Origin: Formicarius rufipectus
Taxonomy: Eukaryota > Chordata > Aves > Passeriformes > Formicariidae
DNA: 64,000 bases
Direction of reading: 5' to 3'
Assembly: GCA_013399695.1 (NCBI GenBank)
Contig: VXAU01001100.1
Location: 124,001 to 188,000 of the forward strand
The position numbers were made by a program, and so were the translations under genes. Every line of letters begins with the position of its first letter. Position 1 is the first letter of the stretch. Below, piece after piece: positions 1 to 13,532 of the stretch. The notes under the pieces are model-generated. The model worked only from the letters and a program-made list of their open reading frames with translations. It searched no databases and was not told the origin of the DNA.

Positions 1-1
1 T

Positions 2-85
<84 letters not shown>

Positions 86-173
86 TTCTTTCTTTTCTTT
101 CTTTTCTTTCTTTTCTTTCTTTTCTTTCTTTCTTTCTTTTCTTTTTTCTTTTATTTTTTTTTTTTCCTCGATC
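1..173. repeat. (TTTC)n microsatellite / polypyrimidine tract
   Basis: The window opens inside an uninterrupted TTTC array. It passes at about position 84 into alternating TTTTC/TTTC units and then into a T-rich tail near 140-165. The whole stretch is pyrimidine on the plus strand. The left end is cut by the window edge, so the true length is unknown. Confidence 0.97.
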
Positions 174-349
174 TTAATTTTCTGTCTTTGTTTTGTTTTC
201 GTCAGGTCTCTAAAGCTTCGCTGTGAACGCGTGGGAAAAAAAAAAAAAGCGCTACAAACAGCTCTACGGATTCCCAGGTTTTCTTTCTAACAAAAAAGGA
301 AAGTACCAAGTGAATCAGTCAGTGCTATCCTGACAAAACAAACTTGCTG

Positions 350-900
350 CAATTAGGCAATGGGACGGGGAAAGGCAGCGGCTCTCAGACGCTTGGTAAT
401 GAGGATTCGAAACGTGGTGGTTATCTCGCCCTGGATAATCCCCGCGTCACTCGCAGCTGCTCCATAGATCCCAATTTTACAGCTGTATTTGCTCGCACGT
501 ATTGTCACGCAATAAACTCCTGACTTCCACGAAGTCATACTTTGTTAAACTTCCGCAACTAAAGAAGCCCTCGGGGTGCTTCACGCAATGCGTTTCTCCG
601 CAAGAAGCCGATCCCCTTCCCTCCCAACGCAGCAGCTGGGAGCATCTCTCTCCTCTCACCGCCTTCCCAGTGGCAGCTGATCCCAGCGGGGGATTCTGGA
701 TTTTAGCAGCTCAGCCCGGACTCGTCTCTCCCCGCATGTGCCCCTGCTGTCCCCTGGCCCCGCGGCGGTGCGGGGCGCTGCGGGCTCGGCAGCCTGAGCG
801 CAGCCAGACCCGGCGCCCTGCCCCCGGCGCTGCTGCGGAGGGCTCTGCCGCTGAGGCCAGACCCCACCATACCTGCAGACCGAGGATGCTTTACACCTCT
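350..900. promoter_or_regulatory. CpG-rich block without an assigned gene (candidate CpG island)
   Basis: CpG dinucleotides are dense from about 365 to 885, and the 700-870 part is strongly GC-rich, in otherwise AT-rich DNA. A 173-codon ORF (502-1023, plus) crosses it. Its translation is low-complexity and matches no family I know, so I treat it as a by-product of base composition. The block could be the promoter of an unannotated transcript or of a gene lying left of the window. No splice pattern or recognisable exon supports a specific gene. Confidence 0.4.
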
Positions 901-1018
901 GGTTATTATTATCGAATTGCTTTCAAAGCCATTCTCATAACAAATTGCTTGCTGGACAAATTCTCTCTCTTCCAGCTTCTTTTCACTGTTAAGATTAAAT
1001 TTGACTCAGTTTTTCTTT

Positions 1019-1092
1019 CATAGATTCACCAAATGTTCTGAGTTGGAAGGGACACGGTTTGTGGGACTGATGTTCTTGTCCTGTGCAGGACA
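1019..1092 (-). mobile_element. CR1 LINE 3'-end fragment, reverse orientation
   Basis: The plus strand starts with a diverged copy of the CR1 terminal repeat (catagattcacc) and continues with gttctgagttggaagggac, the reverse complement of the typical avian CR1 3' end. About 75 bp can be recognised, ending near cctgtgcaggaca. It sits against the right flank of the CpG-rich block. Confidence 0.7.
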
Positions 1093-4000
1093 ATGTAAGT
1101 TCCTTCCTTCATTTCTGGAGAAGTGATTTTTACTGCAGTTATCAGATGAAACAGTAATGGTTGATACTTGGAAATATATTTTTTAATATTATTAGGGCTA
1201 AAGTAATGAATGATATTTTTTCTTGAGGACTCTGCTTTTCCTATGCACACACAACACACAAATTGCCCTTGCTTTTTCATAGTAGTGGAGCTAGTAACTC
1301 AGAAGGACTAGTCATATTTTCTCTGTACAAGCAGGGTTTAAAAGTAATTTTGTGAAAGAAGTTTCCCTTAAAAACTGCTGTGATAAAACAATGATTAAAC
1401 ATCCTAGCAGCTGTCACTGCTGAGAAACAAGTTTTTTGATTTTTCTGCCTTTTGTTAGCTTTGCATAGTAGGATTTTTTTTTTTTAATTAATTTATTTAT
1501 TTAATTAATTGCTTCCTTTCAGGACCCACAAGTTAAACCTGATCACAGCACCGTATCTGAAGTTCAGTGAAGTTTTGCAAGTTTTGTGTATATTCATTCA
1601 TACGAAATCCTGTGGTTATATCTATGCAGCAAAAAACTTTCACTGACACAAGGACCCAGATTCCAGGGCCAGCACCAAATAAATATCATTTGGTCAAGGA
1701 GAGAGATCCTCTTGGCAGCACACTGATGACCAGGTGTCTTGTGAGTAGGATACAGTTCAAAGGATATCCTTGGAAATCCATTTAGTGTCCTAATTTGATG
1801 CAGTGCTAGAAAGACAAGAAATATTTTACTTACAAAAACACACGAATTTCTAGGTCTCTGTCCAAGGCAAGTGTAGGGTTCACACAATAAAGGGTTCACA
1901 AACATGTAATTTCATCAATCCTTTTCAATCAAAACAAACAAACAAACAAACAAAACCCACTCTTTTTTCCATTTATTTTTCATAGCAGTTTCACTCATTT
2001 TCTCTGCCTTGGTTTCCTAGGCATTATTTCCTTTCCATTACTATCAGGTTAGAGCCAATGCTCTGAAATAGTACAGTTACATTGGTGCTAATCTGACAGA
2101 AGTGAAATAGAATAATGGCCAATATTTTCTAGGGAGACAATGTCTTGGTTGAAGCAGTCTTTGTGCTCACAACATGGCTACCAGCTCAGTGCTGAGAAAC
2201 ACCTTGCTGGCTTGGATGAAGGTTACCGAACTGCAAGTTGCAGGTAGGTCTTAAAAGCAAAGTTCTTTAGATCATGAGAGCCTGTAATAGGACATAAATG
2301 GACATTTCATCTATAAAATGCCTGCTCATACACTTCCTCACACCATAGCTAATGCATCAAAACCTGAAATGGGTTCTATGTGACAATTTATTCTCCTGGT
2401 TACAGAAAATAATGTCTTGTAATATCAGTAGATTTTCTGTAGTACTTATGTGTTCTATTAAGATGTCTTGCCAACCTGTACTCCAAGCTTTATTATCAGT
2501 TTATATTATTTCAATAAAAACTGTTATTATAGTTTGTATTTTCTTGTGTTCAAATGTTTATTCATTTAATTTTCTTGTTGCTTATGTGCTCACTTTATTT
2601 CTCTCACACTTAATAGCTGGGAAAAAAACGTGTGCTGAATGCTCTAGTTAGGAAAGTCAGCAAAAGTACAGAGGGCATGCCTTTGGTGTTTGGGATCATT
2701 TTCATAGGAATAGTGTTCATATTTCTAATGAAGATATTAGCTATTTGCATTAAACAGACATAGCATCTTTCACTGAAGGATCTGAAATAATTTTGAAAGC
2801 ATTCAATGAGCACAGCTTCCTGAGGAGATGAGTTTTTAGATATCATGGTGTTACTATCTGTTACGAAGACTACCCAGAACTTCTCCAATCAAGACACTGT
2901 TTTGATTGTAAAAGTAAAATTAATTTTTAGGGTGAGAATTTTGGTGCCAAGCACCTTCTCACCCTTGCTGTGTTTATCCCTCCCTATTCAGATGACATCT
3001 TCCACATGCAGAGGTACAGTTTTATTGTCTGTGGGATATGACATGGATTGTTCTTAAAGAACGTCAGAAATGCATTTCTGCACTGGATCAGGGAACTACA
3101 TGGAACTTCTCATTATCTCTTGCAGACTGAGGCTGCTGCTGTTCATGACTGTAAGACACAGCCTACAGGGACATGGTACAGCAGTTCTGAAGAGGGGTGA
3201 AGGGAAGACTGTTGCAATCACAATCCCAATCAGACATTTCTGGGGCTATTTACAGAGCAAATTCCAATTTACCATTGCAGAGGGAATTTTCACCCACAGT
3301 AAGCCTACCTCAAATTTGAGGGAATTTCAAATCTCTGAAACTATGTAAAAAGTGCTTAAAGATAATAAGATTTGTATTTTTCTGATAATTCCTGAGAGAT
3401 TCCATCCATGTCAGACATGCCACATCATTACTGAAAATGGTTTTTCTTGCAATTAGAACTGGAATACAAGTTATCTGACTGTAGTTATTTACATTGCAGC
3501 TATACCTTCATAAATAAGTCCCTTGGAAGGAAGTAAGGTGACATATGAGATAAGAACTATGAAAAAGTATTTGGAAGGGGACTGAGTGGATCTGAAGACA
3601 GGGATGCTGGGAAGGCAGTTTGGGAAAAAAGTTTCAACAAGAAGCAAGATTTATGGAAAATTGGGATTCACTCATCTGTTGTTGAAAATCCTGAGGAAAA
3701 GAGATTGAGCAAGATTTATGGAGAAAATGCTGGTGTCAAAATTATGTTGAAAAGTGCAGCTTTGAGGAAGAGGATGACCTAAGTACAGACTAAGTGTGAA
3801 GTCATGAACAGTTTGTGCCCAGAAGTATGGTCCTCCTAGAGAGTATCAGGAAACCAAATACTCCCATGTCTGCTGAGAGCCAATATCTGTGAGAACCACC
3901 ACATTACCCCCACATGACATCTGCATTTTGAAACTATCTTTATTTGTATGCCCCACATAACTCATGATGAATTCAGTGAAGAGGATGAACCTGCTGTGCT

Positions 4001-7000
4001 AATAAGACAAAGACAGTAATCTCGTATTCCTACCCATTAACTCAGGAGACTAATGTTTTTATGATTGATGTCCACCATCCAGAAAGCACTACTGATGGCT
4101 GTTCATGTGACATAGAATGACACTTCTGGATGAGATTTTTTTTTTTTTTCAGTTTGTTGTCTTAGAAATAACCCAAAATGTGGTAAAAGAACTTTACAAA
4201 ATTCTGTCACTCAAAACCTGTGAAACATCAAGCATAAGGTAACCTCTGAGAACTCTAATTTGCCCCTGCATTTCAAGTAGTCTTTAAATGGGCATCATCA
4301 CAACCTATTTTTTTTTTGCCTTATGTCATTCAATTCATGTCAAGGCTAATGCTCAGTTAACAAACAGGTATTCATTATGGTAGACTCCTCACTGTTCAGC
4401 ATATTGCCCAAGGTCTTGCTGCACACCATTCAAATCCTACTCTGAAAACAGTGTTACTTGTTTCCCCAAGGGCTTCTTTATAAAACTTTCCTAAATATTT
4501 CCCAGACAGTAATGACTTCACTTGCTTAACACCTCTGGGAGATGAGTGTCATTATTTCAATTTCACAGTCAGGAATAATGGCACAAAGAATGTAGGGCCC
4601 AAAGTATTCACCAGTTTGTGATGTTCAGTTTAAGAACAACAGAACCAAGTATTTATGAGTATGTAGCATTCTAAAATAAAATTACAATTTACTTCAATTT
4701 CAGTTGTGAGTGTTTATTGCTTCTGTAAACCAGACTCCAGACACCCATAACACAAGAAACACACAATTATTGACCACCTGTTCAGTGACTTGCCAAGCAT
4801 CCCACAGGAATTCCCTGACAGATGCACAGATAGAGTAAAATTCCCTATGGTTGCATTCAGCTCCCTTAACCATGACACCTTCTTTCCTTTTTTTGCAATC
4901 TTTTATCTTGGCCACTGTGCATACGATTGTTTCATCACATCTGAACCACCTAGAAGTTAGCCCTGAGCTGGTCATCCTGCCTCTCTGTTGACAACAGGGA
5001 GAATGGCTGAATCACTAAACCACTGTAAGTATAAATGAGATGGGAGAGTAGGTGTCTATCTTTTCCCATGGATTACAGGGAGATTCCAGACTAGCTTAAG
5101 AATAAGCACCCAGCTAATTTACAGTAAAATTAATCCTTCCAAGTATTACTTTTTTTTGGTAAGAAAATAAATGTACAGCACCATTCTCCACAAAAATCTC
5201 ATAAATGTCCGGTGCCCAGGTTCACTCTCTTAACCAAATACAGAAAAAGTTATGAAGATGTAGTGTATAAATAAAAATAGTGTCATAATCCATATGTCCA
5301 GTTGGGGAAAATTAAACCATAATCCAGCCTTTTATCAGTCTATATAGCTTCTGAAAGTAGTTTAGTCACATCCTTTCAGCATTGCAAATAAAACCCTGCT
5401 TAACTCAGGCAGGACATGTCCTTGTCTCAGTCCTCTTTGTCATTTCTTATGCACATTACTGCCTGTATTATCACATTTTGTGATAACAATAAAGGAACCT
5501 ATGTTCCGTATCTGAACAGAGGGTGAAATATTCAATCCACAGAGAATCAGTTCAAATTCAAAGCCCAGGTCCAATTCTTTCTAAAGGCTACGTGATCAGC
5601 AACCTTTAGATAAAACAGGATCACTAAGTTTGAATTCAAACTTTGGGGGATTCTAGCAAATCAGTTCTATTATAAGCGACTATGTTCTCTGCCTAACTAA
5701 TGGAAAGAAACAGTTGGTTTTAAAGACCTTTATAAAGTAACTCTGCCTACCTAAATCTAGACATCTGGACCTTACCCCTGGAGTATGACTCTTAGAATAA
5801 CAAAAAGCAAAGTACTTGATCCAGCCTTCTCCAAGTGAAAATCGTGTTGAGCCTATGATCTTGACACAACACTGAAATCTGGCAATAAATTCTGATGCTT
5901 TGGAATAGGCTGCCTCAAGATGCGATAAAATGCCAACAAAGTCACAAAAATCAGTAGAGAAGCCAGCACAGCCTTGATAAGAGATTACAGCTGAATGTTT
6001 GGAATGAAAGAGTTACCCAACTTCCAACAAAAGTGAATTTGTGCTGCTTATTTGTCATTACCACTCCTCCACACGGATTTTGCAGCTTAGACAATTTACA
6101 GTTGCTATATCAAGTGTCTTATCCAATTTCATGTATGGCCGTTGTACTTTTACGGATATGAAATGATAGGGTGCAAGATCTTAGAACACTGGCACAGATA
6201 TAGCAGAAAAGCAAGCTTAGTTCTGCTGGTGTGAACACCTGGTGCATCTCCAGATAGCCACAACTGACTGCACAACAACCAGGTGCACAATATCAACTAC
6301 ACACCTGAGGTGTATCAACTGTAGAAAAGTGGTAGACTACAGCTGCTGCTATCTCTTGTGGCAAAGAATGCATGTTCATACTGCCAAAATAAGAATAATT
6401 GAGCAGAGCAAAAAAAGATAGCAATGCTTGTATAGTGTTCAGAGTGGGCTCCAGACGAGTACATGCAAACATAATGCACAGAAATTCTCATCAGTTTCTC
6501 ACTGATGAATCCCCCAGGCTGACTCTTCATATATCAGATCAGTGCAAAACTTCATCAAACACAGGAAGAAAGACAGGTAGGTCATGTCAGGATTCACAAA
6601 AAGACACAGGAATACAGCTCATATCCAATACAGCATTGTCTCTGTGCGCTCCATTTATTTTTTCTAAGACGTTGTTCGAAAAGTTGCAGTCAGAGCCATC
6701 CATTTCATGGGTTAAAAAAGTGAATCTTTTCCTAGCTACAATATTTTTTATATCATATTGTCTTCAATCTCTATGTCTTCAGTGTGCAGGGATAGTTTCC
6801 TGCCCTAAATCTCATGTACGTATGCATCATGACTTCTTCATAAAAGGACTGCAGAATGTTGAATAATATGTAAATTTTATGTTGTAATGAATTGGGTCCT
6901 AAGATCTTTAAAGGTCAGACACCTGATATAATACATCATGTTCTTTAATATCAACTACAAAATAACCGTAATAAATTTTGCTGCTACCGTAGCCTCACAC

Positions 7001-10000
7001 GCTGTTACCCACAAAGAAGCACCAAAGGAAATGTGTCATTTGTCAAAACATGTAGGGAAGGTGACGTGTGTACAAGTAATTTTAAAAGTGTTGCTAAGGT
7101 GAGGCATAGTTATACAAGTTAGAAGGTTGACTTCTGAGAGAAGTAACACATTGTCAATGAACCTGTTGCTTAAAATTCCCTAAAATATTCATAAAGACAC
7201 AAGACTATTTATTTTACACTGAACTCACATATAATGAAATTCCTGTGAATTAAAACTAGGTAGCAGAAGCTAGACACATGGCAAACTGAAATTATTGCCG
7301 TTGATGTAGAGTTAACAGAACAAGAAGGTGTAACTAGCAAAACGGTTTATTTTGTCACAAATTCAGTAAATTGTGCAAGAGCACTCTTTAGACACAAAAG
7401 TTAAACATGCTTAAATACCTCACTGAACATGAAAGTCATAGACATATGTTTCAATTTAAGCACATCTTTAAGTGTTTATTATAAAGGGGTACTGAGTGAT
7501 AAAGTTCAAAAGGCATTTCCTTGGCACACTATATCCTAGCAATATTAATGCCAACAGGAAGAGAGATGGACAAAAATGTAAAATATAAACCAGAATTTGC
7601 ATACTGTGATGATGGTACCCAAGATTCCTTGGACACACCAGAGTGTCAAAAAGGATAGGACAAGCACAGAAAATAAGTATGTAGCTCTCTGGAAAAGTTT
7701 GACAAAGAAAATATGTGAGATAACTTACTGTTTCTTCACAGTCTGCATGGGTACACAGCAAAGCCAAGGACAAGCAGTATACATATTCACTGCTTTCTTC
7801 TCTCAGCCAATTTGTGCCTATTCCTGTCTTTGAAATGTGAAGGCAGTGAACCAGCTACAGCTATGTGAGTGGTGAAATCACCAAACTGTACTTTATAGAA
7901 ATAATAAAAAATAGGAAGTGTCCCTGACCTTCTCAAAAACACCAAAACGAAACTCGGGATCATGTCAGCACTAGAAAAGATGGATCCAGTCATGGGTAAT
8001 GTCACCAGTAAGGTTTTGACACTTAACTAAAGGCAACTTCTTTCTAAGTCAATGAATGTTTTGTTGTTGTACTATCTTCACCATCATGCAATTGTAACAA
8101 TATGGCACATGTTTCTGGTCTTCTCCTATGTTCCTCCTGTTATGGGTGATCTTTTCCCCCACTGATACAGGATAGGACTGAGTAAGATTTTGCTTCACAG
8201 TCACTTAGATTTAGCCACAACATAGTATCTACTTGCGAGCTAGATGTCCAAGTTCCAGTTACAGCCAACAGAAAGATCCAGGGCTTGATTCATCTGCACA
8301 TGTTGCAGCTTCTGGTTCCATCAGAGTCACTCTGAAGCACCTCAGTGAACCTTATGCTGCTGCTTCAAAAGGTCTCACGTCAGACAGAGCTGGTATGTAT
8401 GCATGGGGCATGAATGGTGCAACTGACTGTACCGTGAGCTCATCTACAGATGTCTCCAAAGTAGTCACATACGTTTAGGTAACAGTCTCAAGGTGACTCC
8501 CACATTGGCTATTTCTTTGATAAGACCTAGTTAGTCAAGACCAAGCTATCCATCACTTATAAATAACGATCTCCAAACAGACTGCCTGCTTCTGGGAACA
8601 TCTGCAAGTTCACATCCCAGACAGGAGTGGTGTATAAAGAGGTTTCATTTCAGCCCTAATGAACAATTGCTTTCTCATTAAGCACAAATGACTACAAGCT
8701 CTTGAATAGCTAAAGCTAGGAGGAATGAATGTGATCCTTAATTTTATGAAATTCTTTGTTGTCATTTGCATTGCTAAATTTATTATTTCTCTGGTTCTAT
8801 GGAGTCATAGTCATGGCCAATGGAGAAAAATAGTCCCAGAAGAGAAAGCCCCTCTGACCAGAAAGCATAGAAGGGAGGTTTCCTTTGGCCCTCCTGCATC
8901 AGGAGCAGATAGGCCTGAACAAAAACAGTATGAGAAACAGGGGAAAAATCAATGAGATTTCACAGTCTGTATATTGGTCAGATTATACTTACGTACCTTG
9001 TAAAAGCCTTTGAAAAATTACTGTTTAAGCTTGTGCAGCATTTTACAGGGGATGAAATGTGCAAATTGTTACTTTTATATATATTTCCTAAGATACATAC
9101 TTCCTTTGATACTAGCACATAACCATCATGTATTAAAGAAATAAGAGACTCCCCATTAGTGTAAAACAGATGTATAATATAGAGTTAGGTCCTGAAGAAT
9201 ATAATTCTAATTTTGCCATTTCATAAAGGAGACTTAATTCATAAATGTTAATGACACCTGGGGAGTAACAGCCTTTTCCCTGGAGAAAGATTACATCTTA
9301 TATCATATTGTACATTATTTGACTCAGTTTCAACCTGAGTTTTATTGTCATGTACATTTGATGATTTTTTTTAAGAGTTGATTCCATTCCATTTATGGAA
9401 AACATTTTATTTTACATGGAAATTTTGGATTATAATATACATGACATAAACATAATTTTTTAAGCACTAACATTTCTGTTAATGCATTGCAGTTTGCTTG
9501 CAAAGAGTGCATATATACATTTTTTTACTCACTGCTGTTGTTTACCACAATGTGTGATGCACAATCTTCTAAAACTGTTTCCTAGATTTTAAATTAATTC
9601 TAATATAGGTTTATCAGTTCCTTGTTATGGTGCAGAACTTATATTAAATTCTGTGATCCATAAAACCTTTTTTTGAATGACACATAGTTTAGTTTTTCAT
9701 TTAGAGGCTATAAAAGTGTTCACAAAAGTTATGTTGGAAAAAAAATGATTGAAAGTGGTAAAACACTGTACAGAATATAAAATCCTTTCATAGACTTTTT
9801 ATGACACATGAAACATGAGTCTTAAAGGTTTAATGTTACTGACTTTTATACAAGGCTTTTTAATTCTTGATTCCAGTTATGGTTCTGCAAATGAACTGTG
9901 ACATTAAAAAGAATCAGGCTGGAACTGCCTTAGCTCTCTCTTTAGATGAGTTTCTCCTGGCCATGAAGGGTTCACATAATCTGCCCCACCCTGCCCACGT

Positions 10001-11300
10001 CTGGTTAGCACTAACTCGCTCCAGCAGCAGCCAAGTGTAAATCCTGCACTGCATTAAATCTGCCTAACACAACACATCCTACTCAAATTTGTCATTTAGG
10101 TTAGGTGGGCTTATAAATTGTTAAGAAGGGTGAAGTGTTACTTAATTTCCCTTTCTCTTAATATTTAATAGTGTGCTACAACAATTGGGCACATGATTTA
10201 ATTGACTGACTAGAGAACCAGCACTGATAAATACTCCAAATCAAGAGAGACAAAACCAGTTATTCCATTATTTGCATAGGGGTGAAGAAGCTCATTGTGT
10301 TTGGACCAGTGGAGGAATAGGTTCTTATACCTTCTAACAGGTAAAGGAAGCCAAGCATTAGTACACAGACCACTCTCCTAGTTCAGTTGATTTTTTGGAC
10401 TCTCTGAAGGACTAGTATCACACATTTTCTGGAACATTCTATGGGTTGACCTGTCACTAGAAAATAATTGTGTGTGATGTGCTCCCAACCAAATGTACTC
10501 ATGACCATATTGGAAGGATTCCCCAGCACACCAAGTGACCTGCAGTATGTATAGCACATTAGGGGGAAGGACCTGCACTTTTACTCTCCTTGAACCCAGC
10601 TCTGCACAGGTAACACAGGTAATCCCATTTTGCCTGAAAAGCAGATCAGCTCCATTGGCCCAATGATTTAGAGAGGCCTGAGAGTGACTGAACCTGGGGG
10701 GTTTTTGACCTGTACTTTTGCAGCTGTCTGCTTCAACAGGTGTATCTGAGTTTTCTATACAATCTACAGTAAGAAAAGGGGTGTGACTAATCCCATCCTG
10801 AAATAAGTATCTTAGACCATTAGAAATGCCTGTTTCTCTCCACTGGGTACGAAAACAACTAGGATGACTTGGTCACGTACATTTATATATTGGTACATTA
10901 AAGGGATCTTGGCCTTTGAGTCACTTCAACCTGAGAGTAGCCAGTTGAGAGAACAGTGCAGTAGCAGACTGTGCCCATGCAAGGGCTGTGTCTTGAAATT
11001 ATTCCCTACTCTTTGCATCTATACAGCTGAAATCCCATTGCCTCAAATGCAACTAACCCTGTCTATTTCTTACAGAGAAGAGCCCTTGGCTCATACAGCA
11101 CTCTGCTCAGCTGTCATTAGAGAGCAAGCTGGCATAATTCCAGACTATGCTTCAACCCAAGCCCCAAACCTATTTAGTTTACTTGTGCAGGTTCAGTTAA
11201 AAGTTGCAGGTGAAGAGATGTAAGATTATTCTAGGTTCTACCTTCATTTTTATCTATATAAGTCTCAATACGATTCCAGACAACACAGAAGATTGGTTTT
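1093..11300. other. AT-rich intergenic DNA, no gene seen
   Basis: Only short, unrelated ORFs occur, with no recognisable protein family, and no tRNA or rRNA. Simple sequence includes a T/TTAA-rich stretch near 1470-1510 and a (CAAA)n run at about 1931-1956. A phrase near 5900-5930 (tttggaataggctgcctcaa) faintly resembles CR1 but is too diverged to call. By synteny this should be part of the long spacer between DACH1 and MZT1, which is an inference because DACH1 is not in view. Confidence 0.6.
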
Positions 11301-11322
11301 TAAGGACAGAGCAATGGTGCAC

Positions 11323-11328
11323 TTTATT
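11323..11328 (-). terminator. Candidate poly(A) signal AATAAA (minus strand)
   Basis: TTTATT on the plus strand reads AATAAA on the minus strand. It lies about 590 bp beyond the stop codon of the GC-rich ORF at 11919-12050. It would fit the end of a minus-strand transcript, but such hexamers are common by chance in AT-rich DNA. Confidence 0.2.
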
Positions 11329-11918
11329 AATGTTGCATACCTTTAAAACAGTCCATCATTAAATTGTTACAGTTTCTATTACTGCAATATACACAAATTC
11401 TGATCATGGCCTAGGTTCATGCAGGCTGTGTGCTAGACTATTTCCAAGAAAGAATTAAAGAAGAAAAATTTTGATTCAGATAAAGCATTGTTATACGATA
11501 ACTTTTACGAGAGTACATTAAAAATCCTGTTGTTTGGTTGCTAAAACTTAAAAACCACAAAAATAATGCCAAAGTTTTTGTTTTTACCTATGTTTGTCAG
11601 AGAAGTAAACTTCAATTGCTCTTACTATTTAGTAAAACTGGGTTAAAATACGGATACTCCAGGCATTTTCACTCAATACTGCAGCCACTGTCCTGTATTG
11701 TGTTTCCCACAATTTACAAACCTAGTGAAAAAGCAAGAGTAGGAAAATGTCACAAATATTTCATTGAAATGTTTCTTTTTCATTTTGTCCAAGATACCTT
11801 TTTGTGTGTGGTTACTTCTGCTGTCCATCACTGTTGTGTAAAATCTCTTTCAAAGTCTTCTACAAAACCAATCTGTAAGTACAATTTTACAAAAACGCTA
11901 TTAGATTCTATTTAAAAA

Positions 11919-12050
11919 TTATATCTCCACCAGCTCGTGTTGCAGGCGTGGCTGCAGTGCCACGTTTGTGTCATTCGGTGGCAGAGAGGATAAGGTGAGG
12001 TCTTCCCCTGGTGCTCTGACCCACGTGGGCTCCCAGGATTGCTCAACAAC
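11919..12050 (-). other. GC-rich exon-like ORF beside an assembly gap (uncertain)
   Basis: About 120 bp of clearly higher GC interrupt AT-rich DNA. On the minus strand an AG at 12051-12052 could be an acceptor followed by 43 sense codons and a TAA at 11919-11921. The translation includes WEPTWVRAPGEDLTLSSLPP and ends HELVEI. A second minus frame is also open through the same block and into the gap, ending at 11912. I recognise neither product. The tract before the AG is purine-rich, which argues against a normal acceptor. It could be a terminal exon, a decayed retrocopy, a repeat fragment or chance. Confidence 0.15.
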
Positions 12051-12102
12051 CTGACATTATTGCTTTTCTGTTTGCTGGTTTTTTTCTTTGATGTAATTGA
12101 GT

Positions 12103-12177
12103 NNNNNNNNNNNNNNNNNNNNNNNNNNNNNNNNNNNNNNNNNNNNNNNNNNNNNNNNNNNNNNNNNNNNNNNNNNN
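12103..12177. other. Assembly gap (75 N)
   Basis: Seventy-five unresolved bases. The left flank is the T-rich end of the GC-rich ORF block; the right flank returns to AT-rich intergenic sequence. Confidence 0.99.
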
Positions 12178-13490
12178 TCACCTAAAAAATCCATTGCGCA
12201 GGCTTATCCCAAAATCTTCATTCGCGAAGTCCAGCCAACAACAAAAAATTATATCTAATATGTTAACTATCCCAGAGTAGAGAAAATGTGTATACATCCA
12301 AGTGGAGAAATGACAAATGTCTTGATGGTTCTTTGCCATGTTGTGTGCCTTTAGCTTTCTAGTTGATACAAAAGTAATATTATGCAAAGATGGCATGATT
12401 GGCTGGGACTCAGTACCAATTTACTTTGGCCTTGATGGGATAAAAATATTTGCTGTAGATTCTCATGTTTGCTGTATACTTCATTACAAAATTATTACAG
12501 TTGTAGTATGTACACTTAGCCAATTTCAGTGTTTTCCATAATGTAAGGTAGTGGAAGGGAATAACACTTTTCTCTGCAGGGTTTAAAAACCTCAATAAAA
12601 GTTTGCTGGCCTTTTTTTTTTTTTTTTAAATCCAATTATCAAGAGCCAAAACCACATTTACATCAAAAGTTAATAGTGCATGATTGTGAAGCAGCAATCT
12701 AGTTCATGAGCACTGTGTCCAGAAAATGCTATGGGTAATGTGATTCATCTGCTGATGAAGAAAAATCTAATGTTGTTACAACAGTACATTGATCTATTCC
12801 AAAGTAATTTCATAATTCCAAGGTCTGCATTGGTTGTTCTTGAAGATTTGGCAAGCATATTAAGGGCAGATAGAAAAGAATTCTACATTTACATCGACAT
12901 TAGCAATGAAACTTTATTTTCAGTTTGCTTTCTTACGTTTTTCTATTTACATTTTGTCTAGAGCACACACTTGAGTTGTGCTTGTAGGAAGAAATACTAT
13001 TTTTACAGTGAGAGAGAGAAGAAAAGAAAAATAAAGTTGTAAAGTGCCATGAAAAGGTGTCTGCTACAAAAGCAGTATTTCTTTCCTGACAGAAAAGCTA
13101 CAGGTTCTTTTTCCAAAACCCCTCACTAAACTCAGAAACATTGATCCAGACATTTCTATTGCTTCCTTGCTCCACAGGTTGATTACATACTGCATGAAAA
13201 CTCAGAGCTGTTGTAAATTTTTAAACAAGAGAAAAGACAGTGCTTATCCACACTGCAGCAGAATGGCATTTTCACTTTCCTTATAGCTTTCCCACCCACC
13301 ACTTTCATTCACTCTTAGGATAGATTAAAATATTAAGTAATGTATAATGTAAAGACAAATTAAAAGTAATGGCTTGCTCTCAAGTATCTGTAGAAGCAAC
13401 CTATTATTTTAGTAATTGGAAGAGTCCTTTTTCACTAAGTGCCATAAAAAGTGTCAAAATTGTGTTGAAAGAACCAAGATCAAAATCTAG
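12178..13490. other. Intergenic, UTR-like AT-rich sequence, no gene seen
   Basis: No coding family is recognisable in either strand. A plus-strand AATAAA occurs at 12594-12599, followed by a GT-containing stretch and then a long T run (about 12611-12627). That resembles a polyadenylation site but has no exon attached to it. Confidence 0.4.
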
Positions 13491-13491
13491 A

Positions 13492-13492
13492 T

Positions 13493-13532
<40 letters not shown>
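13492..13532. repeat. (TTG)n trinucleotide microsatellite
   Basis: About thirteen perfect GTT/TTG units, ending at gtcagtgc. In translation it produces runs of V, L or T in the three frames. These are composition artefacts, not protein. Confidence 0.97.

Noticed and set aside
502..1023. 173-codon plus-strand ORF in the left CpG-rich block
   Set aside because: It has no recognisable domain, runs out of the GC-rich block into AT-rich flank, and the minus strand is also open in parts. Base composition explains it.
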